Shown: positions 48,520 to 58,808, counted from the first letter of the stretch. The stretch is 64,000 nt of DNA from Azorinus chamasolen (GCA_963576725.1 OY755241.1:76317701-76381700); one strand, 5' to 3'. Translations and numbers: made by a program. Notes: a model not told the origin generated them from the sequence alone.

Positions 48520-48945
48520 CTGATAGCTTAATACAAGACAAAAGTTATGAAGAAAGCTCTTGTTGAAGGTTTCAACATTACTACTACCCTGCATTAACCC
48601 TTTTCCTGATAGAAGCGGCTTTAAGCGAGTTTAATATATTCCTCCACTGAAGAAAATAGTTCCAATTTTTACAATAATGAACATATAGCATCATAAATAG
48701 TTTCTATATTCTAGGAGGTGGTAGCTTAAAGCAGGCTGAAAGTAAAGCAGAATGCGCATTAAGGCGCATTCTGCTTTACTTTCAACCTACTTTAAGTGGT
48801 CATCTGTCTTCAAAACTAGAAATAGGCTATTGGGTAAAGGGTTAAGCAACCGCCCTATTTGTCCTGCACCTGATTGTATAGACTCAATGTTGATACACTA
48901 TGTGGTCTCATTATCGAGAATTTACTGTACAGCAATAAACAGCAG
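48520..48945. mobile_element. F MITE split by a TTAA element
   Basis: CAAGACAAAAGTTATGAAGA and CTACCCTGCATTAA lie left; TTAAGCAACCGCCCTATTTG and TCTCATTATCGAGAATTTAC (then TGTA) lie right. Confidence 0.65.
48594..48845. mobile_element. composite TTAA element carrying an F-type hairpin
   Basis: TTAACCCTTTTCCTGATAGA to CTATTGGGTAAAGGGTTAA, TTAA-bounded inside an F element. Within it is a palindrome, GCTTAAAGCAGGCTGAAAGT, AAGCAGAATGCGCATTAAGG, CGCATTCTGCTTTACTTTCA, typical of F elements. An F copy probably inserted in the TTAA element, or the palindrome was exchanged. Confidence 0.6.
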
Positions 48946-49059
48946 GTACAAGGTCTTAGAAAAATGGGACCTATCTAAACCCAACCCCATCGAACAAACA
49001 CATAACAATTAAAGTGACAAATATGATTACAAGCTTCACATGTTTGTGAAAAAAAACAG

Positions 49060-49100
49060 CGTGGTCACAACATAGGATTTGGTAGAGAAATGGAGAAGTT
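49060..49100. mobile_element. family I relic
   Basis: GCGTGGTCACAACATAGGAT and TTGGTAGAGAAATGG are one arm of family I; the other is missing. Confidence 0.45.
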
Positions 49101-49339
49101 ATTTTTGAAAGTGTTTTAATTTACGCATCTTATCTGAAGCTCTAACTGACACATTCGTCTCTTCATTTGATTGTCAGTGTATGAACAATGTTCGGATTAT
49201 CTATGAATGGCCCAAGTTACATTTAATTTTTTGGCCGTAAAATAAATTTTCATCTGTAAAGTTATCAAATGGAATTTATTTTCTTCAATTTCTTTTAAAA
49301 CAAAGGTTATTAGATTGTCAAAGAGAATTACTCGGCCAA

Positions 49340-49415
49340 TCATAAGGAACCGTCTGATCTGGGTCTACTCTGTTTACAAAGGCATGGAAAGCGTATGTAT
49401 GGAGTAAAGGGTTAA
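49340..49415 (-). mobile_element. family C right-end relic
   Basis: AGGAACCGTCTGATCTGGGT, CTACTCTGTTTACAAAGGCA, GTATGGAGTAAAGGGTTAA. The rest is lost. Confidence 0.6.
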
Positions 49416-49795
49416 CCCGATCCCCGTTGTATATTCATGTCAGATATATCGACATCATGAATATTTATGAGCTGCATTTTTGATAATGACATACAGTAAA
49501 ACCTCTCTATAACGGCCACTAAATTACATCAAGTATTTTGTGTTAAAGGCAGGTGGCTGCCAAGGCAAGGTGAAAGTAAAACAAAACGCTCCTATAGGAG
49601 CGTTCTGTTTAACTTTCATCTTGCTTTAAGCAGTCAACTACCCTAAATACCAACTAATTTAACACAATTTAGTGGCCGTTATAGAGAAGTTTTACTGATA
49701 TACACAATATTGTTTGGTACTAATACAAACTACAGAGTCAGATCTATCATAATATTTCATAAGCAAGCAGAGCAGACCCTGATCAGCAGATAGAA
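49412..49795 (-). mobile_element. family C MITE, reverse, split by F1
   Basis: TTAACCCGATCCCCGTTGTA, ATCGACATCATGAATATTTA and TTTGATAATGACATA lie left of an F1. TATACACAATATTG, CAGAGTCAGATCTATCATAA and AAGCAAGCAGAGCAGACCCT lie right. The palindrome's second arm is lost at CAGCAGATAG. Confidence 0.65.
49494..49697 (+). mobile_element. F1 MITE nested in family C
   Basis: CAGTAAAACCTCTCTATAAC after TA and GGCCGTTATAGAGAAGTTTT (then ACTG). Arms GGCAAGGTGAAAGTAAAAC and ACTTTCATCTTGCTTTAAGC; tip ACGCTCCTATAGGAGCGT. 204 bp. Confidence 0.9.
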
Positions 49796-49867
49796 ATTAT
49801 CATCGTGGTTTTCTAGGAGTATTTGAAACACAAACATACCCTCATTAGTCTAAGTATTCAAAACAGA

Positions 49868-49950
49868 CAGACGCTTGCAGATAGTGCGGACCCGGATCAC
49901 ACTTCTGCTGGAGGAACTGTTTTATCTTGTTCTTCACTATTTTTCAGTCT
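49868..49950. mobile_element. GTGC-type hairpin relic
   Basis: GCAGATAGTGCGGACCCGGA, tip TCTGCTGGAGGA, and ATCTTGTTCTTCACTATTTT. Confidence 0.45.
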
Positions 49951-50020
49951 AATATAAACCTAGCAACGTGAGTTCTACAACTTTACAAACCCATAGAGAG
50001 GGGCAATTTGGATTCTGAAA

Positions 50021-50185
50021 AAAGTAGAACCTTTCTTAAGCTGGCATTTATTTATTGAACATAGCAGTTTAAAAAAGCATTTGGTTGCTTGATGCAGTGC
50101 AAAAGTAATACAGAAAGCTCCACTAGGAGTTTTTTTCATTTACGTTTGACCTGCATGAAGTTACCACCTGCCTTACAGACCGATG
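50021..50185 (+). mobile_element. F2 MITE, right end worn
   Basis: AAGTAGAACCTTTCTTAAGC, GGTTGCTTGATGCAGTGCAA, tip GCTCCACTAGGAG, TTGACCTGCATGAAGTTACC. The right terminus is not clear. Confidence 0.6.
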
Positions 50186-50522
50186 GCGCACGGATTCTGC
50201 TGCATTGCGGGTAATTTGAGTACGCATGAATGACATTGATTGCGCCCATGTGCCACGGAAGAAACCATTGATTGTACGTTTGGTTCGACAAGGGCCCATC
50301 AATATCCATACAGCTATGCATGAAGCACAATTGCGTTATGTGCTGTGACGATAAAGCAAATATTGAGTCGTTTCTCGAACTAAAACGTCTTTTGTATTTC
50401 TGCTCAGATTTGGTAATATTTATAGTCGAAATGTTTATGTTTTGTGTGTCAGACGAAACAGGTAAACACTTCACATGCAGAGAAGTGACACTTGAGCCAT
50501 CTTACTAGTACAACCCAATTCT

Positions 50523-50760
50523 TTATCACTTTCCCTTTTCTATGTTTATTCTAAATTTCAATACCTACCAATACTAATTTACAAAATAGTTGTAATGGAA
50601 AATGGAAGGTGAAACACGGTAGCCAATTTAGAAAGCAAAGAAACATATCTATCAAATTCCATTTGCAAACAGAGTAGACCCTGATCAGACGGCTCCCATA
50701 GGAGCCGTCTGGTCTGGGCCTGCTCTGTTTGCAAATGCGTTATATAAAGGAAAGGGTTAA
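50523..50760 (-). mobile_element. family A MITE, reverse
   Basis: Left end TTATCACTTTCCCTTTTCTA, right end TATATAAAGGAAAGGGTTAA, 238 bp. Hairpin near-perfect: GCAAACAGAGTAGACCCTGA, TCAGACGGCTCCCATAGGAG, CCGTCTGGTCTGGGCCTGCT, CTGTTTGC. Confidence 0.85.
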
Positions 50761-50989
50761 TGTGGCATGTCCGCTGTTTCGAAGAGGTACATGACGTTGT
50801 GCAATATTCATCGCCGGAATAATAAAGTATGTTACATGGAAAACTCCATTACAAGTTTTACAGTACTATTATTCGTTTGTTCAATTTACATGTATATATA
50901 AAGAAACAAATGAGCGATAGTCACCCAGCTTGGATCTTGATGGGACACACGGACATGTTGAAGACAAGCTATGGTACATGAACACATGC

Positions 50990-51130
50990 TGTGTTGGCTA
51001 TGACAGAAGCTGTAGAATCATGTCTATATTATTAAATAAGCAAAAAGAGCAGATCCTGATCTTGTAGGAGCTATCTGATCTGGGTCTACTATGTTTGCAA
51101 AGGCGTAGAAAGGTGTGTTTCAAGAGTATT
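50990..51130 (-). mobile_element. family C MITE relic, reverse
   Basis: GACAGAAGCTGTAGAATCAT, AAGCAAAAAGAGCAGATCCT, TAGGAGCTATCTGATCTGGG and GCGTAGAAAGGTGTGTTTC. Confidence 0.55.
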
Positions 51131-51136
51131 CAAGAC

Positions 51137-51364
51137 TTAAGCCATTTGCTCCCACGATCAAATACATGGGACGTAGGCAAACAGTGTAGACACTGATCAG
51201 ACGACGCATAATGCGGCGTCTGATCACCGTCTACACTGTTTGCTGATAGGAATTTCAATATAAAACAAAAAGAAACTGAACATTAAGGCCAGGCACCCCT
51301 TAGATAAAAATGGACAAATCCAATATATAAACATGGAAGAATCCACTGGGAGCAAATTGGTTAA
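51137..51364 (+). mobile_element. TTAA family Q MITE, 228 bp
   Basis: TTAAGCCATTTGCTCCCACG and CTGGGAGCAAATTGGTTAA are inverted ends unlike A-E but still TTAA-bounded. The hairpin is almost perfect: GGCAAACAGTGTAGACACTG, ATCAGACGACGCATAATGCG, GCGTCTGATCACCGTCTACA, CTGTTTGC. Confidence 0.8.
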
Positions 51365-51424
51365 TATTGTACAAGATTCATCATTCTATCACCACCCAAG
51401 TCGCCGGAGAGCGACTCACAGGGC

Positions 51425-51575
51425 TTGGTGCAACAGGTGAATATGTGGCGACATTAAGGAACAATTTGTATCCAGGAGAAACGCCGAGTAACTCGGCATC
51501 TCTCGGCATCTCATCAGAACCGAAACTACGCACGTCACGTGCGTCTAAGAAATGAGATAGAAATAAGGGTTACTC
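51425..51575 (-). mobile_element. E-type MITE relic
   Basis: CAATTTGTATCCAGGAGAAA, CGCCGAGTAACTCGGCATCT followed by a 9-bp echo CTCGGCATCT, then ATCAGAACCGAAACTACG. Confidence 0.5.
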
Positions 51576-51807
51576 TGAAACTTACAGCAGACGACATTGT
51601 TTGCAGACAAAAACTATTTAGCGCCACAAAGTTCAGAACAACTTTCCATAACCAAAACAGACTGGTCATTTTGTATCTATCGCCGACCAGACAGATATGA
51701 ATATCTTTACCTTATATATTTATCATCTCCAAGTACATTTTGTTTTTATTACTCAGTACATTATTCTATTCCGTGAAGCAAGTGGAACTGGAAAGCTCAA
51801 TTCTGTA

Positions 51808-52033
51808 TTAACTATTTCCCTGTTTTGTATTTATTCCAAAGTTCAATACGTACTAAATATTCATGGACAAAATAGTTCAGTCAATTTAATATGGAATGTA
51901 AAGAAACAGATCTAGCAAATTGCATTAGCAAACAGAGCAGACCCTGATCAGACGTATCCTATAGCAGCCGTCTTATCGGGATCAACTCTGTTGCAGATGC
52001 TTGAAAAGGCGCTGATTTGAAGGAAAGTGTTAA
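51808..52033 (-). mobile_element. family A MITE, reverse
   Basis: TTAACTATTTCCCTGTTTTG to GATTTGAAGGAAAGTGTTAA. Hairpin GCAAACAGAGCAGACCCTGA, tip TATCCTATAGCAGCC, GTCTTATCGGGATCAACTCT. Confidence 0.8.
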
Positions 52034-52075
52034 TATACTTAAATTCGCAGAGGACCACAATGGAATTAACCCTTT

Positions 52076-52279
52076 CGCTGCCAATGCTGGATCTGTGGTT
52101 TCCGATGCAAACAGTTTGGATCCAGATTAGACGCCGAGTAACTCGGCGTCTTCTCATGATCCAAACTGTTTGTTACTGATACTATATTTTTGAAATAAAA
52201 ATGAAGAAAATCAAAAGAGTAAAATTTGTAGCAGACGGCAAAGTTAGCAGACGACAGAGTTTGGCAGCGAAAGGGTTAA
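52076..52279 (+). mobile_element. family E MITE, best copy
   Basis: TTAACCCTTTCGCTGCCAAT to GAGTTTGGCAGCGAAAGGGT (then TAA), 204 bp. Hairpin AAACAGTTTGGATCCAGATT, AGACGCCGAGTAACTCGGCG, TCTTCTCATGATCCAAACTG, TTTG. Confidence 0.9.
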
Positions 52280-52779
52280 GAGTATTCCTCTTTTTTGTAT
52301 TATCCTCGATATGGCTACTGTTGTCATGGATTATTGTTGTATTCTATAATGATTATAAAATGGTGGTTTTTTTTTTATAAAACAAAGTTGATTCATTTTA
52401 TAGTATGCTAATTTTGCAAATTGATGCTCAAACGGATATTGTCTATTATTTCATAAACACAATGTTCTGTATGCATCTGTGCTGAAATTATTTTTGTTCC
52501 ACATCTGTGTCTGTCAATATCTCGTATATGTAACAGTATGTGATGCACTGACATAAGACACCAGCGAATAACGCTTTAATGAAGTCATTCGGTTTAAAAT
52601 TAGATACAACAATTGGCAGGAAAATAAAAAACAATAGCAGTTTGTTTGATCCATGCCATAAAACCTCATAAGCCTGTGCAACTGCTAATTACCAGGGTTT
52701 TGTCTCTTCACAATATTACCATAAGTGGTTTAAGTGAAGATTGCGAAACATAGGTACATGCAGAACATGTCTCAACACA
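52280..52779. other. no recognisable feature
   Basis: AT-rich sequence. No MITE ends and no exon-like frame. Confidence 0.4.
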
Positions 52780-53000
52780 TTATCCCCTAGTGACGCATTT
52801 TTGCGCATCTATAAACGTCACTTTATGAAACCATTGTGATAAATAGAGCATTTGCTCCTATAGGAGCAAATGCTCTATTTATCACAAAGGTTTCAAACTA
52901 CAAAATTCTATTGTTTTCCTTTCCTCTAGCTAATGCTCCTTTTCGGTAGATACATTCAAAGAGGTTGGGTCTAAAAATAGCCTATGAGATATTGAGTTAA
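52780..53000 (+). mobile_element. family B MITE
   Basis: TTATCCCCTAGTGACGCATT to CTATGAGATATTGAGTTAA. Perfect hairpin around TTTGCTCCTATAGGAGCAAA with arms GAAACCATTGTGATAAATAG and CTATTTATCACAAAGGTTTC. An F relic follows directly at TTAAGCGACCATCAAAAGAG (to 53155). Confidence 0.85.
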
Positions 53001-53186
53001 GCGACCATCAAAAGAGGTGATATTATGGATCTGTAGACAGACGGTAACTGATGAAGGAGCTTTCTGCATAACTGTCACCCACTATTAAGCTACCGCGCGG
53101 CTTTAAACGCCATATTTATGCCTCTTTTAGGTGGTCGCTTTAGACAGGATTTCTCTGCATACTCCACCCTTGACCAGTTAGAGACA

Positions 53187-53298
53187 CCTGACAGAGTAGA
53201 CAGAGATCAGACAGTTGTTGCGCCTGACAGAGTAGACAGAGATCAGACTGTTGCTGCACCTGACAGAGTAGACAGAGATCAGACTGTTGCTGCGGGTG
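53187..53298 (+). repeat. 36-bp tandem repeat, 3 units
   Basis: The unit is CCTGACAGAGTAGACAGAGA, TCAGACTGTTGCTGCA. ACAGAGTAGACAGAGATCAGAC is a TTAA-family hairpin arm. The frame gives DRVDRDQTVAAP repeats, not a gene. Confidence 0.85.
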
Positions 53299-53413
53299 AA
53301 GACTGACCAGGGCATGTACTTTTGCTTATTGAATGCTATGTTATATCTTATTTGAATGGATCTACCATAACCAACAAATTCATGTGCTCATACGATGGCA
53401 TAAACACCTAGCT

Positions 53414-53733
53414 ACAGTTGAACGTCGACATCTCGAACAGCAAGGGACCATACATTACTTCGAGATATCAGAAAGTGGAGACATCCCATTTCTAAATTGG
53501 ACACTTTCTCACATTTACTGCTTAATGCAGGTCTAAAGTAATGCTGAAATCTGCTATAGGAGCTTTCAGCATTGCTTTACACCTATATATATATATGTGT
53601 CACCTGTGTTACCAAATATGCGTAAGAATACATTTTAGAACTATTCTGTATTGTAAGTTTTTGGACGGACGAAACATTTACTTCGAGTTAAATCGAAGTT
53701 CGAGTTATCCGAGATCGATATATTGAAGTTCAA
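53414..53733 (+). mobile_element. F4 (pogo/Tigger-like) MITE
   Basis: CAGTTGAACGTCGACATCTC after TA at the left; GATCGATATATTGAAGTTCA at the right. The middle has TGCTTAATGCAGGTCTAAAG, TAATGCTG and tip GCTATAGGAGC. Subterminal ACTTCGAGATATCAGAAAG and GTTCGAGTTATCCGAGATCG are typical of pogo-like ends. Confidence 0.75.
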
Positions 53734-53805
53734 GTTTATTTTGATATTAACTATGTCATATTTTTCTAACATAAATATGCATTAGGTGAAGACTGACTAT
53801 TCTTT

Positions 53806-53975
53806 TAACCCTTTCCATATTTATTATTCATGACAGAAATAATTACATCGTGAGTATTGCCGAGTCGTAAGTATTTACAAAAATGCATATTGACTGTAAG
53901 AGAGAGTGTAGAATCAGATCGCTTTAATTCCGTAAGCAAACAGAGCAGACCCTGATCAGATGGCTCCTACAGGAT
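53806..53975 (-). mobile_element. family C MITE, reverse, cut at palindrome tip
   Basis: TTAACCCTTTCCATATTTAT, ATTACATCGTGAGTATTGCC, GTGTAGAATCAGATCGC, AAGCAAACAGAGCAGACCCT, GATCAGATGGCTCCTACAGG. It stops at the tip and unrelated E-type sequence follows (CTTGGATTCTACTTAGACTC). Confidence 0.7.
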
Positions 53976-54186
53976 CTGACATTTCCAAATGTTAAAGAAA
54001 CTTGGATTCTACTTAGACTCAGCCATACTCGGAATCTCATTTGGATCCAAACTATTCGTAGATATTAGTGATCAGAGCGAGGGCACTTTCGTTTGCTATA
54101 ATTATACCTAAGCAGTCAGTAAAGATAAATACTAACCCATTAAGCAACAGTAAGCAATTAACCAAATATTTTCATAACGCATTAAG

Positions 54187-54271
54187 CCTTAACCCATTCC
54201 CTCATACTGACGACTTTTGACGACTCTGTAAAAGTCACTTTGTGAAACCATTGTGATAAATAGAGCATTAA
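54187..54271 (+). mobile_element. family B left-end relic
   Basis: TTAACCCATTCCCTCATACT, GTAAAAGTCACTTTGTGAAA, CCATTGTGATAAATAGAGCA. Cut inside the left arm. Confidence 0.65.
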
Positions 54272-54525
54272 TGTTGCTGCTGAAATCCATTAAACCGTTT
54301 TGATTTTGACGGCCTCTATATTAAGTTGTTATTTATAGAAACTGTTGACACAGGTGTCGTTTTTTTTTGCAATGAATGCATTTTTTAGATTTCGCCAAAA
54401 ACGTCAACCCTTACCTCGTAGTGAAAACAGTTGTCAGTTCAAAACTTAATCCAGTGTAATTTTAATTACACTCGATTTGATCAAGCTTTTAAAAACTGCC
54501 AAGCAGCTGGGGTTCTGGTGAGACG

Positions 54526-56440
54526 CTAGACAATGGAAAATGAACTGGAGTAGAGTAGAAGGGTGGAGTAGGATAAAATCGAGTAGAATGATCTGGAGTA
54601 GAGTAGAAGGGTGGAGTAGGATAAAACAGAGGAAAATGAACTGGAGTAGAGTAGAAGGGTGGATTAGGATAAAATAGAGTAGAAGGGTAGAGTAGGATAA
54701 AGCAGAGGAGAATGAACTGGAGTAGAGTAGAAGGGTGGAGTAGGATAAAATAGAGTAGAATGAACTTGAGTAGAGTAGAAGGGTGGGGTAGGATAAAACA
54801 GAGTAGAATAAACCGGAGTAGAGTAGAAGGGTGGAGTAGGATAAAATAGAGTAGAATGAACTGGAGTAGAGTAGAAGGGTGGAGTAGGATAAAGCAGAGG
54901 AGAATGAACTGTAGTAGAGTACAGTAGAACATGTCTTAAGCGGCCATAAAAAGAGGTCTAATTATGGATCCCTAAGTCAGGTGGTAGTTTAATTTATGTC
55001 AAAAAGCTGTAGGAGCTTTTTGCATTACTTTTGCCCTAAATTAAACAACTGTCTCTTTTTAAGATTTCTGTTTTCAATAAATGAATAACCGCTTATGACA
55101 GGTTCTTCTGTAGAAGAGTTGTGTAGGATAAAACAGAAAATAGACGGATGTAGGGTAGTTCTAAGAGTACTGCATGATAAGGCGAGAGAGAACAGATTAA
55201 AGTAGGGTAGAAGAATGATGTAGGATATAGCGGGAGAGAATAGACAGAAGTAAGTTAGAATAGTGATGTAGGATAAAGCGAGAGAGAATAGACCGAAGTA
55301 GGGCAGAAGAGTGATGTAGAATAAAGCGGGGAAGAATATACTGAAGTAGGGTAGAAGAGTAATGTAGGATAAAGCGGGGAAGAATATACTGAAGTAGGGT
55401 AGAAGAGTAATGTAGGATATAGCGGGAGAGAATAGACCGAAGTAGGGTAGAAGAGTGATGTAGGATAAAGCGGGGAAGAATATACTGAAGCGGGAGAGAA
55501 TAGACTGGAGTCGGGTAGAAGCGTAATGTAGGATATAGCGGGGTGGGGGACTAATGCTAATGAGAATGGATTGGAGTAGTGTAGGATAAAGCAGAGGAGA
55601 ATAAGCTGAAACAGAGTAGAGGAATTATATAGGATAAAACAGTGGAAAATAAACTGAAACAGAGTGGAGGAATTATACAGGATAAAACAGTGGAACTATA
55701 CTGCAATATAGTAGAGGAATTGTGTAAGATCAAGCAGAGGAGAATAGACTGCAGTATAGTAGAGGAATTGTGTAAGATAAAGCAGAGGAGAATAGACTGC
55801 AATATAGTAGAGGGAATGTGTAATATAAAACAGAGGAGAATAGACTGCAATATAGTAGAGGAATTGTGTAATATAAAGCAGAGGAGAATAGACTGCAATA
55901 TAGTAGAGGAATTGTGAAAGATAAAGCAAAGAATAGACTGCAATATAGTAGAGGAATTGTGTAATATAAAGCAGAGGAGAATAGACTGCAATATAGTAGA
56001 GAAATTGTGTAAGATAAAGCAGAGGAGAATAGACTGCAATATAGTAGAGGAATTGTGAAAGATAAAGCAGAGGAGAATAGACTGCAATATAGTAGAGGAA
56101 TTGTGTAAGATAAAACAGAGGAGAATAGACTGCAATATAGTAGAGGAATTGTGTAAGGTAAAACAGAGGAGAATAGACTGCAATATAGTAGAGGAATTGT
56201 GTAAGATAAAGGAGAGGAGAATAGACTGCAATATAGTAGATGATTTGTGTAAGATAAAGCAGAGGAGAATAGACTGCAATATAGTAGAGGAATTGCGTAA
56301 GATAAAGCAGAGGAGAATAGACTGCAATATAGTAGAGGAATTCTGTAAGATAAAGCAGAGGAGAATAGACTGAACTAGAGGAGTAGTATATAATCAAACT
56401 AAGGAGACTATACCGAAGTAGCATAGAAGGGTTGTGTAAG
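54526..56440 (+). repeat. 48-bp satellite, three sequence stages
   Basis: Three consecutive blocks keep the same 48-bp register. 54530-54921: TGGAGTAGAGTAGAAGGGTG / GAGTAGGATAAAATAGAGTA. 55111-55560: GAAGTAGGGTAGAAGAGTGA / TGTAGGATAAAGCGGGAGAG. 55560-56400: GCAATATAGTAGAGGAATTG / TGTAAGATAAAGCAGAGGAG. The last block is the most homogeneous. The 48-bp period is a multiple of 3 and opens long frames on the minus strand (up to 269 codons), which are not genes. Confidence 0.95.
54922..55110 (+). mobile_element. F2 MITE in the satellite, TA target duplicated
   Basis: CAGTAGAACATGTCTTAAGC to GACAGGTTCTTCTG, 189 bp, flanked by TA on both sides (54920-54921, 55111-55112). Removing it and one TA restores the satellite text GTAGAGTAGAAGAG. 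Arms: GTAGTTTAATTTATGTCAAA and CCCTAAATTAAACAACTG; tip GCTGTAGGAGC. Confidence 0.95.
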
Positions 56441-56559
56441 ATAAAGCATTGTACATTAGGCACCTGTTTGTGGTCCCGAATGTCGACCATTCCCACTTTA
56501 TACATGTACTCGTCCTTGTGTTAGGTACGTGTAAACTGTTTACATTATTGCGCATACAG

Positions 56560-56760
56560 TACAAACCGTTTATCTTTAGCCATTTGGACAGAAGTTTTCA
56601 CCCACTCCATTTTCAAAATTCAAGCTGTGACCAGTTTGCCCACGACACTGTCAAACAGTTTGGATCCTGATGAGACGCCGAGTTACTCGGCGTCTCATCT
56701 GGATCCAAACTGTTTGCATAGGTAATCAATCATCCGCCTACAGCAGCCTAAACTTTAAAG
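56560..56760 (-). mobile_element. family E' MITE with near-perfect hairpin
   Basis: Hairpin 56652-56716: CAAACAGTTTGGATCCTGAT, GAGACGCCGAGTTACTCGGC, GTCTCATCTGGATCCAAACT, GTTTG, one mismatch in about 30 bp. Right end CTACAGCAGCCTAAACTTTA. Left spacer as in 46693-46893 (AAAATTCAAGCTGTGACCAG). Confidence 0.85.
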
Positions 56761-56930
56761 CAACAATTACAAGTGGTCCTATTCTTGGTCTTAAAGACAG
56801 ATGGAAGCTTAACGCAGCACGAGCGTTATGCAGAAAGATCATGCGGGAGTTTTCCTGTATTAAGCAACCACCTGTTTTAAAGGCATCTGTGTTTATTCAC
56901 GAAGTGGTGGCTATAGAGGGGTATTAATGG
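56761..56930. mobile_element. F MITE relic
   Basis: GTGGTCCTATTCTTGGTCTT, GGAAGCTTAACGCAGCACGA, CTGTATTAAGCAACCACCTG, AAGTGGTGGCTATAGAGGGG. Confidence 0.5.
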
Positions 56931-56974
56931 ACATGTTACCTAGCTGGGGTTAACTAGAAAAAACTATTACATGT

Positions 56975-57308
56975 ACAGTTGAGCTTCGATACATCGAACT
57001 TCAAGGGACCACACAAATTAGTTCGAGATAACAGAAGTTCGATTTATCTGATTTCTGATCTCGATAATTTCTGGATAATAATCTGGATAACAAGTTCACG
57101 TCCTAATGCAGGTCTAAAGTAATGCTGACAGCTCCTATAGGAGCTTTCAGTATTACTTTAGACCTGTATTAAGCTGGCATACGTTTATCTAAATATGCGT
57201 GGGTAAATATTTTAGAGCATTTCTATATTGTGAGTTTTGGAAGGACTGGACTTTTAGTTCGAGTTATCCGAGTTTGAGTTACCCGAGTTCGAGAAATCGA
57301 AGTTCAAG
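56975..57308 (+). mobile_element. F4 (pogo/Tigger-like) MITE
   Basis: CAGTTGAGCTTCGATACATC after TA, and GTTCGAGAAATCGAAGTTCA at the right. A palindrome of CCTAATGCAGGTCTAAAGTA, tip GCTCCTATAGGAGC, ATTACTTTAGACCTGTATTA. 334 bp, about the same length as 53414-53733. Confidence 0.85.
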
Positions 57309-57849
57309 TAAATTACAGCGACATGCATTGTGTAATTAAAATAAGCATACTCGTACAGCTGTAGTACAATTATGCAATTATTGCAATTAATAGAAGATTT
57401 CAGATGTCAAAATTAAACAGATATTTGACGTTAATTTCCATGTATCGTGAACGTAGTTAAAACATTACCCATAATTGAGTAAAAAGACTGCATTAAAACC
57501 GCCCGTTCTGATGTTTCCTGATTTTTATGTTTTAACTGCATTCCCCTTTACGCTCTTTGAAAGAGGTTCTTAAAGTTCGGTGCACTTGTTCAATTCTAAC
57601 GCCGTTTGAAAGTGTTTTTGTTTCAAGCTTAATTTATAATACAAAGTGCTTTGTTATCACACATGACTATTCAAAAAAGGGATGATGTTTCTCCAATTTT
57701 GTTTCATTTGTTTTTCTCTTTTATTCCTTTACTCTATGCCAATAAACCCGATTAGTATCACAGACCAAAGATATTAAACCTTAATGAATTTATGTACATT
57801 TTACCCTGAGAACGTATCACAATTAATTTAGTTTGCAGCACGAAGTTTC
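57309..57849. other. no recognisable gene
   Basis: AT-rich sequence with TATTGCAATTAATAG-type simple text. No transposon ends or exons found. Confidence 0.35.
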
Positions 57850-58010
57850 TTAACCGTTTACTTAATACTCCCTTCTAAGCATTTGCAGACAGAGTAGACC
57901 CAGATCAAATGGCTCCCGTAGGTGTCGTCTGGTCAGGGTATGACGTGTTTGCTTACAATATAGTATAGACATGATTCTACAGTTACTGCCATTTACGGAA
58001 ACAATATTAT
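57850..58010 (+). mobile_element. family C MITE, right end replaced
   Basis: TTAACCGTTTACTTAATACT, GCAGACAGAGTAGACCCAGA, tip GGCTCCCGTAGGTG, GTCTGGTCAGGGTATGACGT, spacer GATTCTACAGTTACTGCCAT. It runs into the TAGCATAAT minisatellite. Confidence 0.7.
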
Positions 58011-58670
58011 TACGGAAATAGTAATGATGTAGCATAATATTCCTTACGGTAAAGTGATATTGTAGCATAATAGTTCTCATGGTAATACATGGAGTAATTT
58101 TCAGGCATAATATTCCCTACGGTAATAGTAATGTGGTAGCATAATATTCCTTACGGTAAAGGTATGTTGTAGCATAATACGAGTATGTCTCATGTTAATG
58201 CATTGAGTAATGTTGTAGCATAATGTTCCTGACGGTGATAGTAATATTGGAGCATAATGTACTACGGCAATAGTTATGTATGTTGTAGCATAATGTGTCT
58301 TACGATAGTAATAATAAGGTTAAGCATTATGCTTCTTATGTTTTACAGCAATCGTTATGCTTTACAGAGCTACAGATAAAAGTGTGTGCCCAAATACTAA
58401 AATAGTCATTTCGCCACCGAACCCTATACTACGATCACTCTTCGGAATCGTCTCTCCGAAACGATTCTCAAGAGTGGTCACAGTATAGGGTCTGGTTGAG
58501 AAATAAAAGAGCTATGGTGGAACATGTCAAAATTTACAGATCTTATCTGGACCTCTGTTTCAGCATAATGTTTCTTATGGTAATAATAATGCTTAGCATA
58601 ATACGTCTTATGGTAACACTAATGTTTCAGCATAATATTTTAGCACAATCGTTTAGCATAATGCTTCCAT
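58005..58670 (+). repeat. degenerate TAGCATAAT minisatellite, interrupted
   Basis: About a dozen variable units of 35-60 bp share TGTAGCATAATATTCCTTAC and GGTAATAGTAATG. The array is split at 58405-58505 by a family I MITE and resumes at 58565 (CAGCATAATGTTTCTTATGG). Confidence 0.75.
58405..58505. mobile_element. family I MITE, longest copy
   Basis: TTTCGCCACCGAACCCTATA and CAGTATAGGGTCTGGTTGAG are inverted ends. GATCACTCTTCGGAATCGTC and GAAACGATTCTCAAGAGTGG continue the arms around TCTCCGA. Confidence 0.8.
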
Positions 58671-58808
58671 ATGAACTTTCTGCATGACTTCAACCCCGCA
58701 TTAACATGCCACCTGTTTTAAAGACCACCATTTACCCTAATTACCACGTGCATTGTAGAGAAATCTTACTGGACCGACTGTAGAAGCTTTAGCAGGTGCA
58801 AATATAGA

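Noticed and set aside
54489..54932. 147-codon minus-strand frame rich in Leu, Pro and Phe
   Set aside because: It is the first stage of the 48-bp satellite plus the E' relic at its edge.
55557..56505. Minus-strand open frames of 256 and 269 codons
   Set aside because: They are translations of the 48-bp satellite (SPLLYLTQFLYYIAVY-like periodic text). The period is a multiple of 3, so frames stay open on several strands without coding.
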